From contig JACRHS010000031.1 of NCBI GenBank assembly GCA_016217595.1, positions 39,921 through 103,920 on the forward strand: a DNA stretch of 64,000 bases, in the 5' to 3' direction. The number at the start of each line of letters is the position of its first letter. The first letter of the stretch is position 1. The notes under the pieces were generated by a model. The model did not search any database, was not told where the DNA came from, and worked only from the letters and a program-made list of their open reading frames with translations. The DNA comes from Opitutia bacterium (GTDB lineage Bacteria > Verrucomicrobiota > Verrucomicrobiia > Opitutales > Opitutaceae). Below, piece after piece: positions 16,707 to 26,377 of the stretch. The position numbers and the translations under genes are program-made.

Positions 16707-19073
16707 ATGTCGCGCCTCGACCTCAAACTCCTCCGCGATCTCCGCGCCCTCAAGTCGCAGGCGCTCGCGGTGAGCCTCGTGATGGCGTGCGGGCTGGCGA
16801 TGATGATCATGGCGCGCAGCCTCATCCTCTCGCTCGAAACGGCGCGCGCCGATTACTACCGCGAGCACCGCTTCGCGCAGGTGTTTGCCCGGTTGAAACG
16901 CGCGCCGGAGAGCGTGCGCGACGAGATTGCCGCGATTCCCGGCGTGGGCGTGGCGCAGACGGGCATCGCGATGCAGGTCACGCTCGATCTGCCTGGCATG
17001 GACGAGCCGGCCATCGGTCTGATCAACTCGCTGCCGGAGCACGGCGAGCTGGCGCTCAACCGGCTCTATCTGCGCAAGGGCCGCCTGCTCGCCGGCCCCG
17101 CGGCGCGCGGCGAAATTCTCGTGAGCGAAGCGTTCGCCGAGGCGCATCGGCTCGAACCGGGCGACAAGATCGCGGCGATTCTCTACGGGCGGAAGCAGAC
17201 GTTTCGCATCGCGGGCATCGTGTTGTCGCCGGAGTTTATTTTCGAGGCGCCGCCCGGCTCGGCGCTGCCCGACAACCGCACGTACGGCGTCTTCTGGCTG
17301 CCGTACAAGGAACTCGCGACCGCGTGCAATCTCTACGGCGCGTTCAACAAAGTGGAGCTCACGCTCGCGCCGGGCACGTCGGCGCGGTCGGTCATGGCGG
17401 CGCTCGATCGCGTGCTCGAACCGTACGGCGGCCGCGGCGCGTATGGCTTGCGGGATCATCCGTCCGACTCGCGTCTGAGCGACGAGATCCGCCAGCTGCA
17501 AGTGCTCTCGATCGGGTTTCCCCTCGTATTTCTGAGCGTGGCGGCGTTCATGACGAGCGCGGTTATGAGCCGGCAGATTGCGCTGCAACGCGAACAGATC
17601 GCGATCTTGAAGGCGTTCGGTTTCAGCAACCGGCAGGTGGGCTGGCATTATCTCAAGTTCGCGCTCGTGATCGTGGCGCTCGGCACCGGACTGGGCGCGC
17701 TCGGCGGCGCGGTGCTCGGGCGGAGGTTGGTGACGTTGTACCACGTGTTTTATCGTTTCCCGGCGCTCGAATTCCGGCTCGCCGGCGGCGTGCTGGTGGT
17801 CGCCGCGGCGGTGAGCGCGCTGGCGGCGTTGATCGGCGTGTGGGGCGCGGTGCGCGCGGCGGTGCGGATGGCGCCGGCGGCGGCGATGCGGCCGGAACCG
17901 CCGGCCACGTTTCGCCCGGCGCTGGCGGAGCGGCTGGGCCTCGCGCGCTCGTTTTCGCCGTCGCTGCGGATGGCGCTGCGCAACATCGAGCGCCGGCCGT
18001 TGCGCGCGCTGCTGACCTGCTTCGCCCTCGCGCTGGCGACGGGAATTCTCATCGTGCCCAACGCGATTCGCGATGGCATCAACTACGTGCTCGATTACCA
18101 GTGGGACCTGATCCAGCGGCAGACCGTGATGGTGTCGCTGGTCGAGCCGGGCCCGGCGCGCGCGCTGGCGGATTTTCGCCATCTGCCCGGGGTGATCACG
18201 GCGGAGCCGTTTCGCGCCATGCCGGTGGAGTTTCGCGCCGGCAATCGCACGCGGCGCATCACCATCCTCGGGCTGTCCGCGGGCTCGCAGCTCAATCGGG
18301 TGTTCGACGCCCACGACCGGCAGATCGTGCTGCCGCCGCGCGGTCTCGTGTTGTCGCGCAAGCTCGCCGAGGTGCTGGGCGTGAAGCCCGGCGAGCCGCT
18401 CGCGATGCGCGTGCTGGAGGGCAAGCGCCCGGTCTGCGTCGTGCCCGTGGCGGCGCTGGCGGAGGATTTCGCCGGCACCATCGCGTACATGGAGCTGGAG
18501 GCGCTCAACCACCTGCTCGGCGAAGGCGACCGCGTGAGCGGCGCGTACCTCACGGTCGCCGCCGGACAATGGCAGGAGTTTCTGCGCGAGGTGAAACAGA
18601 CGCCGCGCGCGCGCAGCGTCGTGGTCAAGGACGCCATGCGCGAGAGCTTCCGCAAAACCACAGCGCAAACCATCGGCTTGCTCCAGACAATCTACCTCGT
18701 GTTCGCGACCGTGGTCGCCTTCGGCATCGTTTATAACAGCGCGCGGATCGCGTTGTCGGAGCGGCAGCGCGAGCTCGCCACGTTGCGCGTGGTCGGTTTC
18801 ACGCGCGGCGAGGTCGGCGCGGTGCTGGTCGGCGAGCTCACGCTGCTCACGCTGGTGGCGTTGCCCGCGGGCCTGCTGATCGGCTCGGGTTTCGCGGCGG
18901 GCATCATTTCCATGATCAACACTGAGTTTGTGCGCCTGCCGACCGTCTACACCGCGGGCAACTACGCGTACGCCGTCGCGATCGTTTCGCTGGCGTCGCT
19001 GTTGTCCGCGATCTTCGCCTGCCGCCATCTCAACCGCCTCGATCTCGTCGGCGCACTCAAGGCCGCCGAGTGA
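16707..19073 (+). CDS. FtsX/MacB-type ABC transporter permease, duplicated
   Basis: Integral membrane permease of 788 residues with two FtsX-like repeats. Each has a leading transmembrane helix (QALAVSLVMACGLAMMIMA; ALLTCFALALATGILIVPN), a large periplasmic domain, and a three-helix bundle. The first bundle contains QIALQREQIAILKAFGFS and the second SERQRELATLRVVGFTRGE, the coupling region that contacts the ATPase. This is the architecture of duplicated mechanotransmission permeases (LolCE/DevC-like), not of import permeases. Together with the upstream ATPase and downstream HlyD-type adaptor it should form an efflux complex; no outer-membrane TolC gene is nearby. Confidence 0.92.
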   Translation: MSRLDLKLLRDLRALKSQALAVSLVMACGLAMMIMARSLILSLETARADYYREHRFAQVFARLKRAPESVRDEIAAIPGVGVAQTGIAMQVTLDLPGMDEPAIGLINSLPEHGELALNRLYLRKGRLLAGPAARGEILVSEAFAEAHRLEPGDKIAAILYGRKQTFRIAGIVLSPEFIFEAPPGSALPDNRTYGVFWLPYKELATACNLYGAFNKVELTLAPGTSARSVMAALDRVLEPYGGRGAYGLRDHPSDSRLSDEIRQLQVLSIGFPLVFLSVAAFMTSAVMSRQIALQREQIAILKAFGFSNRQVGWHYLKFALVIVALGTGLGALGGAVLGRRLVTLYHVFYRFPALEFRLAGGVLVVAAAVSALAALIGVWGAVRAAVRMAPAAAMRPEPPATFRPALAERLGLARSFSPSLRMALRNIERRPLRALLTCFALALATGILIVPNAIRDGINYVLDYQWDLIQRQTVMVSLVEPGPARALADFRHLPGVITAEPFRAMPVEFRAGNRTRRITILGLSAGSQLNRVFDAHDRQIVLPPRGLVLSRKLAEVLGVKPGEPLAMRVLEGKRPVCVVPVAALAEDFAGTIAYMELEALNHLLGEGDRVSGAYLTVAAGQWQEFLREVKQTPRARSVVVKDAMRESFRKTTAQTIGLLQTIYLVFATVVAFGIVYNSARIALSERQRELATLRVVGFTRGEVGAVLVGELTLLTLVALPAGLLIGSGFAAGIISMINTEFVRLPTVYTAGNYAYAVAIVSLASLLSAIFACRHLNRLDLVGALKAAE

Positions 19074-19122
19074 AATAATCTGACGAACGTCGCGAAAACT
19101 TTATCAACGAACAGGAGCCACC

Positions 19123-20406
19123 ATGAACACTCCCCCGCCCTCGCCCATTCCCGCCGCGTCTGGTTCTGTCCGAAAACCCGGTCCCGCGAGCGCCCGCTGG
19201 CAGAAGCGTCTGCCGTGGGTCGGCGGCGCGATTTTACTGGGGCTGATCGTCGTGGGACTCTGGCCGCAGGCGTTGCCGGTGGAGATCGCCACCGCCGCGT
19301 CCGGCGAACTGCGCGTGACGGTGGACGACGAAGGCCAGACGCGCGTGAAGCACCGCTACGTGGTGTCGAGTCCGGTGGCGGGGCAATTGCGCCGCATCGA
19401 TTGGAAAGCGGGCGCCGCGGTCGAGGCCGGCAAAACGGTGCTCGCTGTGCTCGAAACCGGCGGAGCGGATTTTCTCGATGCGCGCAGCCAGTTGCAGGCC
19501 GAGGCGCGGGTGCGCGGTGCGGAGGCGGCGCGGGAGATGGCGGCGGCGCAGCTCGAACGCGCCAAAGCCGCGGCCGAGCTGGCGAAAACGGATTTCGCGC
19601 GCCAGCAAGCGTTGCGGCAACAGCAGGCAATTTCGGCGCAGGAATTCGATGCGGCGACCTGGCGCGCGCGCGCGACGGCGGAGGAGTTGCGCGCGGCGGA
19701 ATTCGCGCGGCAGGTGGCGGAGCATGAGTTGACGCAAGCCCGGGCCTTGCTCGCGCGCGGTTTGCCCGACGGCGCGGCGCACATGGATCGCGCGCAGCCG
19801 TTGGAAATCACCTCGCCGGTGAGCGGACGGATTCTGCGGGTGTTTCAGGAGAGCTCGCGGCTGGTGCCCGGCGGTTTTCCCCTGCTGGAAGTCGGCGATC
19901 CGACGGACTTGGAGGTGCGGATCGAAGTGCTCTCGCGCGATGGCGTGGCGGTCCGGCCGGGCGCGAAGGTTTTTCTGGAGCAATGGGGCGGTGCGCAGCC
20001 ACTGGAGGCGCGAGTGCGTTGGGTGGAGCCGTCGGCGTTCACTAAAATTTCCGCGCTCGGCGTGGAGGAGCAGCGCGTTTACGTGGTCGCCGATCTGATC
20101 GATCCGCCCGAGAAACGGCCGACGCTCGGTGACAGCTATCGCGTGGAGGCGCGCGTGGTCGTGTGGGAGGGGAAAAACGTGTTGCAGGTGCCCGCCGGCG
20201 CGGTGTTCCAACGCGGCGGCGCGTGGCAAACGTACGTTGTCAGTGGTGGCGCTGCACGGTTGCGCGCGGTGCAGGTGGGCCACACGAACGGACTCGCGAC
20301 CGAGATCCTCGGCGGAGTGCAGGTCGGCGAGCAGGTGATCCTCTACCCTGGTGACAAAGTGACCGACGGCGCGCGCGTCCGCCCGATGTCGGTGAGCCGA
20401 CGGTAG
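19123..20406 (+). CDS. HlyD/RND-type periplasmic adaptor (membrane fusion protein)
   Basis: A 427-residue adaptor protein anchored by one N-terminal membrane segment (VGGAILLGLIVVGLWPQAL). The start has a good ribosome-binding site (caggag). A biotinyl-lipoyl half follows (VKHRYVVSSPVAGQLRRIDW) and then a long Ala/Glu-rich alpha-hairpin (about residues 125-215). The second lipoyl half and beta-barrel contain ITSPVSGRILRVF and LEVGDPTDLEVRIEVLSRDG. It ends with a membrane-proximal domain (GVQVGEQVILYPGDKVTDG). It links the inner-membrane ABC permease to an outer-membrane channel encoded elsewhere. It is the last gene of the operon, 10 bp from the convergent pdxH. Confidence 0.93.
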   Translation: MNTPPPSPIPAASGSVRKPGPASARWQKRLPWVGGAILLGLIVVGLWPQALPVEIATAASGELRVTVDDEGQTRVKHRYVVSSPVAGQLRRIDWKAGAAVEAGKTVLAVLETGGADFLDARSQLQAEARVRGAEAAREMAAAQLERAKAAAELAKTDFARQQALRQQQAISAQEFDAATWRARATAEELRAAEFARQVAEHELTQARALLARGLPDGAAHMDRAQPLEITSPVSGRILRVFQESSRLVPGGFPLLEVGDPTDLEVRIEVLSRDGVAVRPGAKVFLEQWGGAQPLEARVRWVEPSAFTKISALGVEEQRVYVVADLIDPPEKRPTLGDSYRVEARVVVWEGKNVLQVPAGAVFQRGGAWQTYVVSGGAARLRAVQVGHTNGLATEILGGVQVGEQVILYPGDKVTDGARVRPMSVSRR

Positions 20407-20416
20407 CGAATTTTTC

Positions 20417-20998
20417 TTACGGGAAGAGCCACTCGTGTTTCCAGCCGGAGTCGGCGCGGGTGAAGCGCTGGCGGTCGTGATGGCGGAAAGGCCGTTGGTG
20501 CCAGAATTCGAGAACCTGCGGTATTACGCGGAAGCCGGACCAGTACGGAGGCCGCGGCACGGCGCCGACCGGAAAACGCAGCGCGACGGCGGCGACCGCC
20601 TGTTCGAGCACGAAGCGTCCGGCGATGGGCTGCGATTGGCGCGAGGCCCAGGCGCCGAGCTGGCTCAGGCGCGGGCGTGAGGCGAAATACGCGTCGGCTT
20701 CGGCGTCGGTCACGGGTTGCACCGCGCCCTCAACGCGCACCTGGCGTTCGAGCACCGCCCAGTGGAAACAGAGCGCGGCGCGGGCGTTGGCCTGGAGATC
20801 GGCGACCTTCGGGCTTTCGAGATTGGTGTAGAACACGAAGCCGCGCTCGTCGGCGTTTTTGAGCAGCACCATGCGCACGGCGGGGCGCCCCTGCGGATCG
20901 CTGGTGGCCAGCGCCATCGCGGTCGGGTCGGTTTTCTCGTTGGCCCGCGCGTCGGCGAACCATTCTTGGAACAAGGCGATCGGATCTTGGGCGGACAT
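20417..20998 (-). CDS. pdxH: Pyridoxamine 5'-phosphate oxidase
   Basis: FMN-dependent enzyme that oxidises pyridoxine or pyridoxamine 5'-phosphate to pyridoxal 5'-phosphate, the last step of B6 synthesis and salvage. It has 193 residues, about 20 fewer than the E. coli enzyme at the N-terminus. Diagnostic segments are [18 protein letters not shown] (FMN and substrate binding), [38 protein letters not shown], and the C-terminal [20 protein letters not shown] with a divergent terminal WLFP. It is divergent from mnmE, sharing a 134-bp intergenic region. Identification is firm. Confidence 0.95.
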   Translation of the reverse strand: MSAQDPIALFQEWFADARANEKTDPTAMALATSDPQGRPAVRMVLLKNADERGFVFYTNLESPKVADLQANARAALCFHWAVLERQVRVEGAVQPVTDAEADAYFASRPRLSQLGAWASRQSQPIAGRFVLEQAVAAVALRFPVGAVPRPPYWSGFRVIPQVLEFWHQRPFRHHDRQRFTRADSGWKHEWLFP

Positions 20999-21132
20999 GG
21001 AAATAGGAGCGGAAAATCGCGCGCCACCGGGAGCGGCGGGCGCGAGCGAAGCGGAAATTGCACGCCGGTCGCCCCCGCGCCAAGCGGATTTGATTTTGCG
21101 TTCGGCCGCCGGGTGCGTTGCTTGGCGGGGAA

Positions 21133-22503
21133 ATGCCGCGTCCCACCGAACTCATCGCCGCCCTGGGCACGCCCGCCGGCACGGCCGCGCTGGCGGTCTT
21201 GCGTGTCAGCGGCGCGGATACCGCGCGCCTTGTGCGCGAGCTGTGGGGCGAGTTGCCGCCGGCGCGACGGGCCCGGCGGGCGGACTACCGGGATGCCGGC
21301 GGAACGTTGGTGGACGATGTGTTGTACACGTTTTTCGCCGGACCCAATTCCTACACCGGCGAGGATGCGTTGGAAATTTCCTGCCACGGCAACCCGTTCA
21401 TCGCACAGAAAATCCTGGAGGATCTGTTTAACCGCGGGTGCCGGCCAGCCGAGCCCGGCGAGTTTACGCAGCGCGCTTTCTTGAACGGGCGCATGGACTT
21501 AAGCCAGGCGGAGGCGGTGATGGATTTGATCCACGCCCGCAGCGAACGCGCCCTGGCGGCGGCGCACCAACAGCTGCGCGGTGCGCTGGGGCGGAAAATG
21601 GAGGCGTTGATCGAGCGCCTGCTCGGCGTTTTGGCGCAGGTGGAGGCCTATATCGATTTTCCCGACGAGGATCTGCCGGCGGAAAACCGCGCAGCTGTCC
21701 TGGCGGCGGTGCAGGCGATCTTGCGGGAAACGGAGCAGTTGTTGGCCACCAGTCACTATGGCGAGATGCTGCGCGAGGGCATCAAGACGGTGATCGTCGG
21801 CGAGCCTAATGTGGGGAAGAGCTCGTTGTTGAACCGGTTGATCGGGCGCGACCGGGCGCTGGTGAGTCCGGAGCCGGGGACAACGCGGGATTTTATCGAG
21901 GAGCGCCTGCTCGTCGGCGGGCATGGGCTGCGGTTGATCGACACTGCCGGGCTCAACCGGAATGCACCGCAGGCGCTGGAAAAACTCGGCATGGAGAAGA
22001 CCGGCGAGCAGGTGGAGGCGGCCGATTTGTTTCTGTGGGTGCTGGATGCGACGGCGCTTAATGAACTTAATACCAAACGGTTAAGCGAAAGAATGGCGCC
22101 AGATAACACGGTTGTGGTGTTGAATAAGTGCGATTTGGCGCCGATTTCAGAGATGAAATCGATGCCAGCACCCTTGGCTGGGCTGCCGGTGGTGCAGGTG
22201 TCGGCTCAAACTGGTGCGGGTATTTCGGCCCTTTTGACCGAGATCGAAAAATTGGCGGACGGGTTTCAGCGGCAACAAGGCGGCGAGTTGATCGTGATCA
22301 ATGCCCGACATGCGCACGCGCTGACCAGCGCCCAGACCTGTCTGCGGGCGGCGATAGCGCGCTTAAGCCGCGCCGATCGCGCCGTGGAACTGCTCGCGAG
22401 TGAGCTGCGCGGCGCACTGGAGGCACTGGGGGAGATCTCTGGACGCGTGGATAATGAGCGAATGCTCGACCACTTGTTTGCCTCGTTTTGTATCGGTAAA
22501 TAG
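21133..22503 (+). CDS. mnmE: tRNA modification GTPase MnmE (TrmE)
   Basis: GTPase that, with MnmG, installs carboxymethylaminomethyl groups on U34 of certain tRNAs. It has 456 residues. An N-terminal folate-binding domain ([32 protein letters not shown]) is followed by a helical domain. The inserted G domain has G1 [14 protein letters not shown], the G2 region [11 protein letters not shown]3 DTAGLN and G4 NKCD. The C-terminus is the conserved CIGK that places the catalytic Cys. The start at ATG 21133 fits the family; an in-frame TTG at 21118 would add five residues. mnmG follows after 17 bp. Base composition becomes visibly less GC-rich from about 22050 onward. Confidence 0.97.
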   Translation: MPRPTELIAALGTPAGTAALAVLRVSGADTARLVRELWGELPPARRARRADYRDAGGTLVDDVLYTFFAGPNSYTGEDALEISCHGNPFIAQKILEDLFNRGCRPAEPGEFTQRAFLNGRMDLSQAEAVMDLIHARSERALAAAHQQLRGALGRKMEALIERLLGVLAQVEAYIDFPDEDLPAENRAAVLAAVQAILRETEQLLATSHYGEMLREGIKTVIVGEPNVGKSSLLNRLIGRDRALVSPEPGTTRDFIEERLLVGGHGLRLIDTAGLNRNAPQALEKLGMEKTGEQVEAADLFLWVLDATALNELNTKRLSERMAPDNTVVVLNKCDLAPISEMKSMPAPLAGLPVVQVSAQTGAGISALLTEIEKLADGFQRQQGGELIVINARHAHALTSAQTCLRAAIARLSRADRAVELLASELRGALEALGEISGRVDNERMLDHLFASFCIGK

Positions 22504-22520
22504 ATATTTAATAACAGATT

Positions 22521-24434
22521 ATGGTATTTAATAAAACGCCGTTTGCGGTGATTGTATGTGGCGCCGGGCACGCTGGAGTCGAGGCGGCGTTGGCGGCGGC
22601 GCGGATGGGTGCCCCTACCCTGCTGCTCACGGGCAATCTCGATACGATTGCGCAGATGAGCTGCAACCCTGCCATCGGAGGCCAGGCCAAAGGGCAAATC
22701 GTGCGGGAGATCGACGCTTTGGGTGGCGAAATGGCCATCAATACCGATGTCACCGGGATTCAATTTCGGTTGCTGAATGAATCCAAGGGCCCCGCCGTCC
22801 AGTCGCCCCGCGCCCAGTGCGATAAGAAGGCGTATCAGCTGCGCATGAAGCACACATTGGAGTTGCAGCCCAACTTGCAGCTCTTTCAGGCGACGGTGAC
22901 CGGATTGATCTTTGAGCACGGCAAGGTGGTGGGGTGCCGCTCAAATCTGGACTTGGAGTTTATGGGGCAAACGGTGGTGGTGACCACCGGCACCTTCCTT
23001 CGTGGCCTGATGCACATCGGAAAGAACAAGAACGAGGGCGGACGGCTGGGCGATTTTAGCGCCAAGGACCTCTCGGCGAGCTTTCTGGAGGCGGGAATCG
23101 AGCTGCGGCGGTTGAAAACCGGCACGCCCCCTCGCCTTTTGGGGCGCAGCATTGATTTCGGGCGTATGGAGGAGCAAAAAGGCGATGCTTCCCCCACTCT
23201 GTTCGCTTTTCACGATACGCGCGACCCGATGGAGCTGTTCCACGTGGAACAAACGAAGGAGCGGCGACTCGGTTGGGCTCCAGGCTCCAACCAAGTCTCG
23301 TGTTGGATGACCTACTCCACGGCCGACACCGCGCAGATCGTTCGCGACAACCTGCACAAGTCAGCCATGTACTCCGGCGAGATCGCCGGGGTCGGTCCGC
23401 GGTATTGCCCGAGTTTTGAGGACAAAATCGTCCGTTTCTCGGACAAGCCACGCCACTTGCTCTTTCTTGAGCCCGAGGGCCTGTCGACCGACGAGTATTA
23501 CGTGAACGGCCTGTCGACTTCGTTGCCCTTCGATGTGCAGGTGGACTTGGTGCGCAGCATTCCCGGTTTGGAGCGCGCGATCTTGCAGCGCCCGGCCTAT
23601 GCCGTGGAATACGACTTTGCGCCGCCAACCCAATTATTCCCTTCGTTGGAGTCCAAGAAGGTCGAAAATCTGTTCTTTGCCGGGCAAATCAACGGCACCT
23701 CGGGTTATGAGGAGGCGGCGTGCCAGGGATTGATCGCGGGCACCAACGCCGTCTGCAAGGTGCGCGGCACGGCACCCTTGGTTTTAGGCCGTCAGGATGG
23801 CTACACAGGAGTTTTGATCGATGATCTGGTGACGAAGGGGACCAACGAACCCTATCGTATGTTTACGAGCCGGGCCGAGTACCGGCTGCTGTTTAACCAC
23901 GCCAGCGCCGAGTTGCGGCTGATCGCGCACGCGCGCCAGCACGGATTATTGAGCTGCAGTCGGGTGGGGCGCATCGAAGACAAGGCCCGGCGGGTAGCCG
24001 ACTGGGTCAAACGGCTCGAAAGCGAGCGCGAACCCACGCAGGGCATTCTCTGGGGAGATTGGGTCCGGCGCGTGGCCGCGAAACAGGGATTGCAGGACCA
24101 GGGCGAGGGGAGGGGGTGGGCCGCCTTGCCGACCCCCGACGAACTGGCGCGAGAGAGTAGGGAAGTGCGCGAGGAAGTGCTCTATCGGGTGAGTTATGCC
24201 GGCTATTTGGAGCGTGAAAAACGCCAGATCGAGAAGCTCAGCGAGCTGGAAAGAATACGCATACCGGCCGACCTCGATTTCAAAGCGATCCGTGGTTTGC
24301 GTCTCGAAAGCGCCCAAAAACTGGCCTCCGTCAAACCCTACACCTTGGGACAGGCCAGTCGCATCAGTGGTGTTAATCCTTCGGACATAAGTGTTTTAAT
24401 GATTCATCTGCACGCTCGCGCGACATCGACGTGA
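22521..24434 (+). CDS. mnmG: tRNA uridine-5-carboxymethylaminomethyl modification protein MnmG (GidA)
   Basis: FAD-dependent partner of MnmE for wobble-uridine modification, 637 residues (usual about 620-650). It shows the FAD-binding motif VIVCGAGHAGVEAALAAARM, the MnmG-specific QMSCNPAIGGQAKGQIVREI, the Cys-containing LKTGTPPRL segment, and GTFLRGLMHIG. The C-terminal helical domain contains RGLRLESAQKLASVKPYTLG and SRISGVNPSDISVLMIHL, which contacts MnmE and tRNA. It is the second gene after mnmE. Composition is lower in GC (mid-to-upper 50s by eye) than the flanking regions. Confidence 0.98.
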   Translation: MVFNKTPFAVIVCGAGHAGVEAALAAARMGAPTLLLTGNLDTIAQMSCNPAIGGQAKGQIVREIDALGGEMAINTDVTGIQFRLLNESKGPAVQSPRAQCDKKAYQLRMKHTLELQPNLQLFQATVTGLIFEHGKVVGCRSNLDLEFMGQTVVVTTGTFLRGLMHIGKNKNEGGRLGDFSAKDLSASFLEAGIELRRLKTGTPPRLLGRSIDFGRMEEQKGDASPTLFAFHDTRDPMELFHVEQTKERRLGWAPGSNQVSCWMTYSTADTAQIVRDNLHKSAMYSGEIAGVGPRYCPSFEDKIVRFSDKPRHLLFLEPEGLSTDEYYVNGLSTSLPFDVQVDLVRSIPGLERAILQRPAYAVEYDFAPPTQLFPSLESKKVENLFFAGQINGTSGYEEAACQGLIAGTNAVCKVRGTAPLVLGRQDGYTGVLIDDLVTKGTNEPYRMFTSRAEYRLLFNHASAELRLIAHARQHGLLSCSRVGRIEDKARRVADWVKRLESEREPTQGILWGDWVRRVAAKQGLQDQGEGRGWAALPTPDELARESREVREEVLYRVSYAGYLEREKRQIEKLSELERIRIPADLDFKAIRGLRLESAQKLASVKPYTLGQASRISGVNPSDISVLMIHLHARATST

Positions 24435-24497
24435 GCGTTTGCCGTGGTGCGCAAGGGTGGGGGCAGGCGGAGTGGGGAGCCGCCCCGACCGCCATAA

Positions 24498-25166
24498 ATG
24501 GAGATTGAACAACGGTCGCGGGTCGCCTTTACCCGTCTCCTCTCCATGGAATTGGCGTTACCAGAGAACCACGCAGACAACGAACCCGATCCAGCCTACC
24601 TGGCGCGGATGGCGGAGCGTCGTGAGGTTTTGCGCGAAGAGCTGAAGCAGATCATTCCGCCGCAAACGCGGATCGTGTGGGAAGTGGGCGCGGGGCACGG
24701 TCATTTTCTGACCGCTTACGCTGAAAAACATCGGGATCAGCTTTGTGTCGGAATCGATATCATTTTGGAGCGGGTGCGCCGGGCGCTAAAGAAGCGGGAC
24801 CGGGCCGGGTTGGCGCATCTGCATTTCGTCCGGGCCGAGGCCAGTTTGTTTCTGGAAGTGCTGCCACCTACAGTAACCTTCGCGGCGATCTACGTGCTGT
24901 TCCCCGATCCCTGGCCGAAGAAGCGACACCATAAATATAGGTTGTTGCAGGATAGCTATTTAAAAAACATAGCGACCAGGTCACCCGCCGGGACGCCGCT
25001 TTACTTCCGCACCGATTACGATCCCTACTTCGAGGAGGTGCAGACGCTCCTGCGCGAGCATCCGGATTGGCGGCTGGCTGACTCGGCGGTCTGGCCTTTC
25101 GAGTACGCCACGGTGTTTCAGCAGAAGGCGCCGTCGTTTCAGTCGCTCATCGCTTTGCGGAAATAG
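24498..25166 (+). CDS. trmB: tRNA (guanine-N7-)-methyltransferase
   Basis: SAM-dependent methyltransferase that forms m7G46 in the tRNA variable loop, 222 residues. The SAM motif is VWEVGAGHGHFL, the acidic ribose contact is CVGIDIILERVRRAL, and the family hallmark LFPDPWPKKRHHKYRLLQ is intact. YFRTDYDPYFEEVQ follows. It is the last gene of the mnmE-mnmG-trmB tRNA-modification block and occupies the place where rsmG (gidB) often stands in other bacteria. The start at ATG 24498 lies 63 bp after the mnmG stop. Confidence 0.95.
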   Translation: MEIEQRSRVAFTRLLSMELALPENHADNEPDPAYLARMAERREVLREELKQIIPPQTRIVWEVGAGHGHFLTAYAEKHRDQLCVGIDIILERVRRALKKRDRAGLAHLHFVRAEASLFLEVLPPTVTFAAIYVLFPDPWPKKRHHKYRLLQDSYLKNIATRSPAGTPLYFRTDYDPYFEEVQTLLREHPDWRLADSAVWPFEYATVFQQKAPSFQSLIALRK

Positions 25167-25360
25167 GCAGACGGGTGACTGCGGTCATCGCCAGATCACG
25201 CGGCGTGAATTTTTGCCAGCGGTAACGGCGGCCCGCTGAAAATTTAGCTAATGAAATACTGGAAAACGCCGAATTAGATTAGTCCTGTTAAAAAGAAAAA
25301 AGGCGTTTGCTAACTAACCCAGCATTTGTTTCCTACCAGCTTTTCGTGCGCCCTTATCCT
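25167..25360. promoter_or_regulatory. AT-rich leader upstream of the ATP synthase operon
   Basis: A 194-bp gap that contains one of the most A+T-rich stretches of the window (about 25240-25320, with runs such as gttaaaaagaaaaaagg). It must carry the ATP synthase operon promoter, but I cannot fix -35/-10 boxes with confidence. No atpI-like gene and no clear TTATCCACA DnaA box is seen. Confidence 0.4.
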
Positions 25361-26278
25361 ATGCCCAGATTCAAGACCTTGGCGCTTTTGCTTTCCACGC
25401 TCGCCGCGACCAGCCTCCCAGTGATGGCTTCGTCCGAGGCGCAGAGCGGGGTTTCGCCGTCGGCCAAGGCCGTGTTTTCACTCGGACCCCTGCCGGTGAC
25501 CAACAGCATGATCACCAGCTGGGGAGTCACGTTGATCGTGATTCTGTTGCTGCGGTGGCTGGTGGGTAAACCGCAGATCATTCCCTCCCGCGGTCAGTCC
25601 GTCGTGGAAGGACTGATCGAGGGGCTGAAGGAAATCTTCGAGCCCATCGTTGGGCGCAAGGCCATGCCGGTCGCGTTTCCTCTCCTGATTTGCTTTTTCG
25701 TGTTCATCCTCGTGCACAACTGGAGCGGGCTGTTCCCCTTCGTGGGCACGGTGGGTTGGTTCCAAATCGATCCGGCCACGGGCCATCACGTCGGATTCAT
25801 TCCGTGGATTCGCCCGCACACGGCGGATCTCAACGGCACCATCGCCCTCGCGCTCACTTCGTTTGTGGCGTGGCTGATTCTTGTTTTGAAATACGCCGGT
25901 CCGCGCCTGCTCCTGCACGATCTTTTCGGTAACAAAGCCGACAAGAAAGAGCTGCCGGGCGCGATGTACTGGGGCCTGTCGCTCGTGTTCCTCGTGGTGG
26001 GCGTCATCGAAGTGATTTCGATTCTGATCCGCCCGGTGACACTTTCGGTTCGTCTTTTCGGCAACGTGTTCGGCGGCGAAAACCTCCTGCACAACACTTC
26101 GTTTATCCCGGTTTTCTACTTCCTCGAAATTCTGGTCGGCATGGTGCAGGCGTTTGTCTTCACGCTGCTGACCTCGGTTTATATCGGCCTGATCTGCAAC
26201 CACGGCGACGATCATGACCACGACGAGGCCGGCCACGGCGAACACGCGCCGGCCAGCGCCAAGGAGGCCTCGCACTAA
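25361..26278 (+). CDS. atpB: F1Fo ATP synthase subunit a
   Basis: Membrane stator of the proton channel, 305 residues. The start at ATG 25361 is chosen; the frame opens at 25307 but the earlier start gives atypical residues. The N-terminus has a signal-like segment (KTLALLLSTLAATSLPVMA) and a periplasmic extension before the first conserved helix. Conserved features are PLLICFFVFILVHNWSGLFP and the functional Arg in TLSVRLFGNVFGGE, followed by LVGMVQAFVFTLLTSVYI. The C-terminus is an unusual His/Asp-rich tail (NHGDDHDHDEAGHGEHA). It is the first gene of the atpBEFHAGDC operon. Confidence 0.96.
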   Translation: MPRFKTLALLLSTLAATSLPVMASSEAQSGVSPSAKAVFSLGPLPVTNSMITSWGVTLIVILLLRWLVGKPQIIPSRGQSVVEGLIEGLKEIFEPIVGRKAMPVAFPLLICFFVFILVHNWSGLFPFVGTVGWFQIDPATGHHVGFIPWIRPHTADLNGTIALALTSFVAWLILVLKYAGPRLLLHDLFGNKADKKELPGAMYWGLSLVFLVVGVIEVISILIRPVTLSVRLFGNVFGGENLLHNTSFIPVFYFLEILVGMVQAFVFTLLTSVYIGLICNHGDDHDHDEAGHGEHAPASAKEASH

Positions 26279-26377
26279 AGTCTCACATCCCTTTCGCGGC
26301 CGGGAGCATGTAACACCAAAATGTGCACGGTCGAGAGAACGAACAACCAACATCAACCCTCACCATAACTCCTCACC

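Noticed and set aside
15888..19028. A 1046-codon open frame on the minus strand opposite the ABC transporter genes
   Set aside because: It is Arg/His/Gly-rich low-complexity protein, antisense to two recognisable genes (ATPase and permease). GC-rich third positions create such frames.
25167..25360. Possible oriC in the AT-rich gap before atpB
   Set aside because: The neighbourhood fits, but there is no cluster of TTATCCACA-like boxes and no dnaA/dnaN nearby. It is treated as a leader region.
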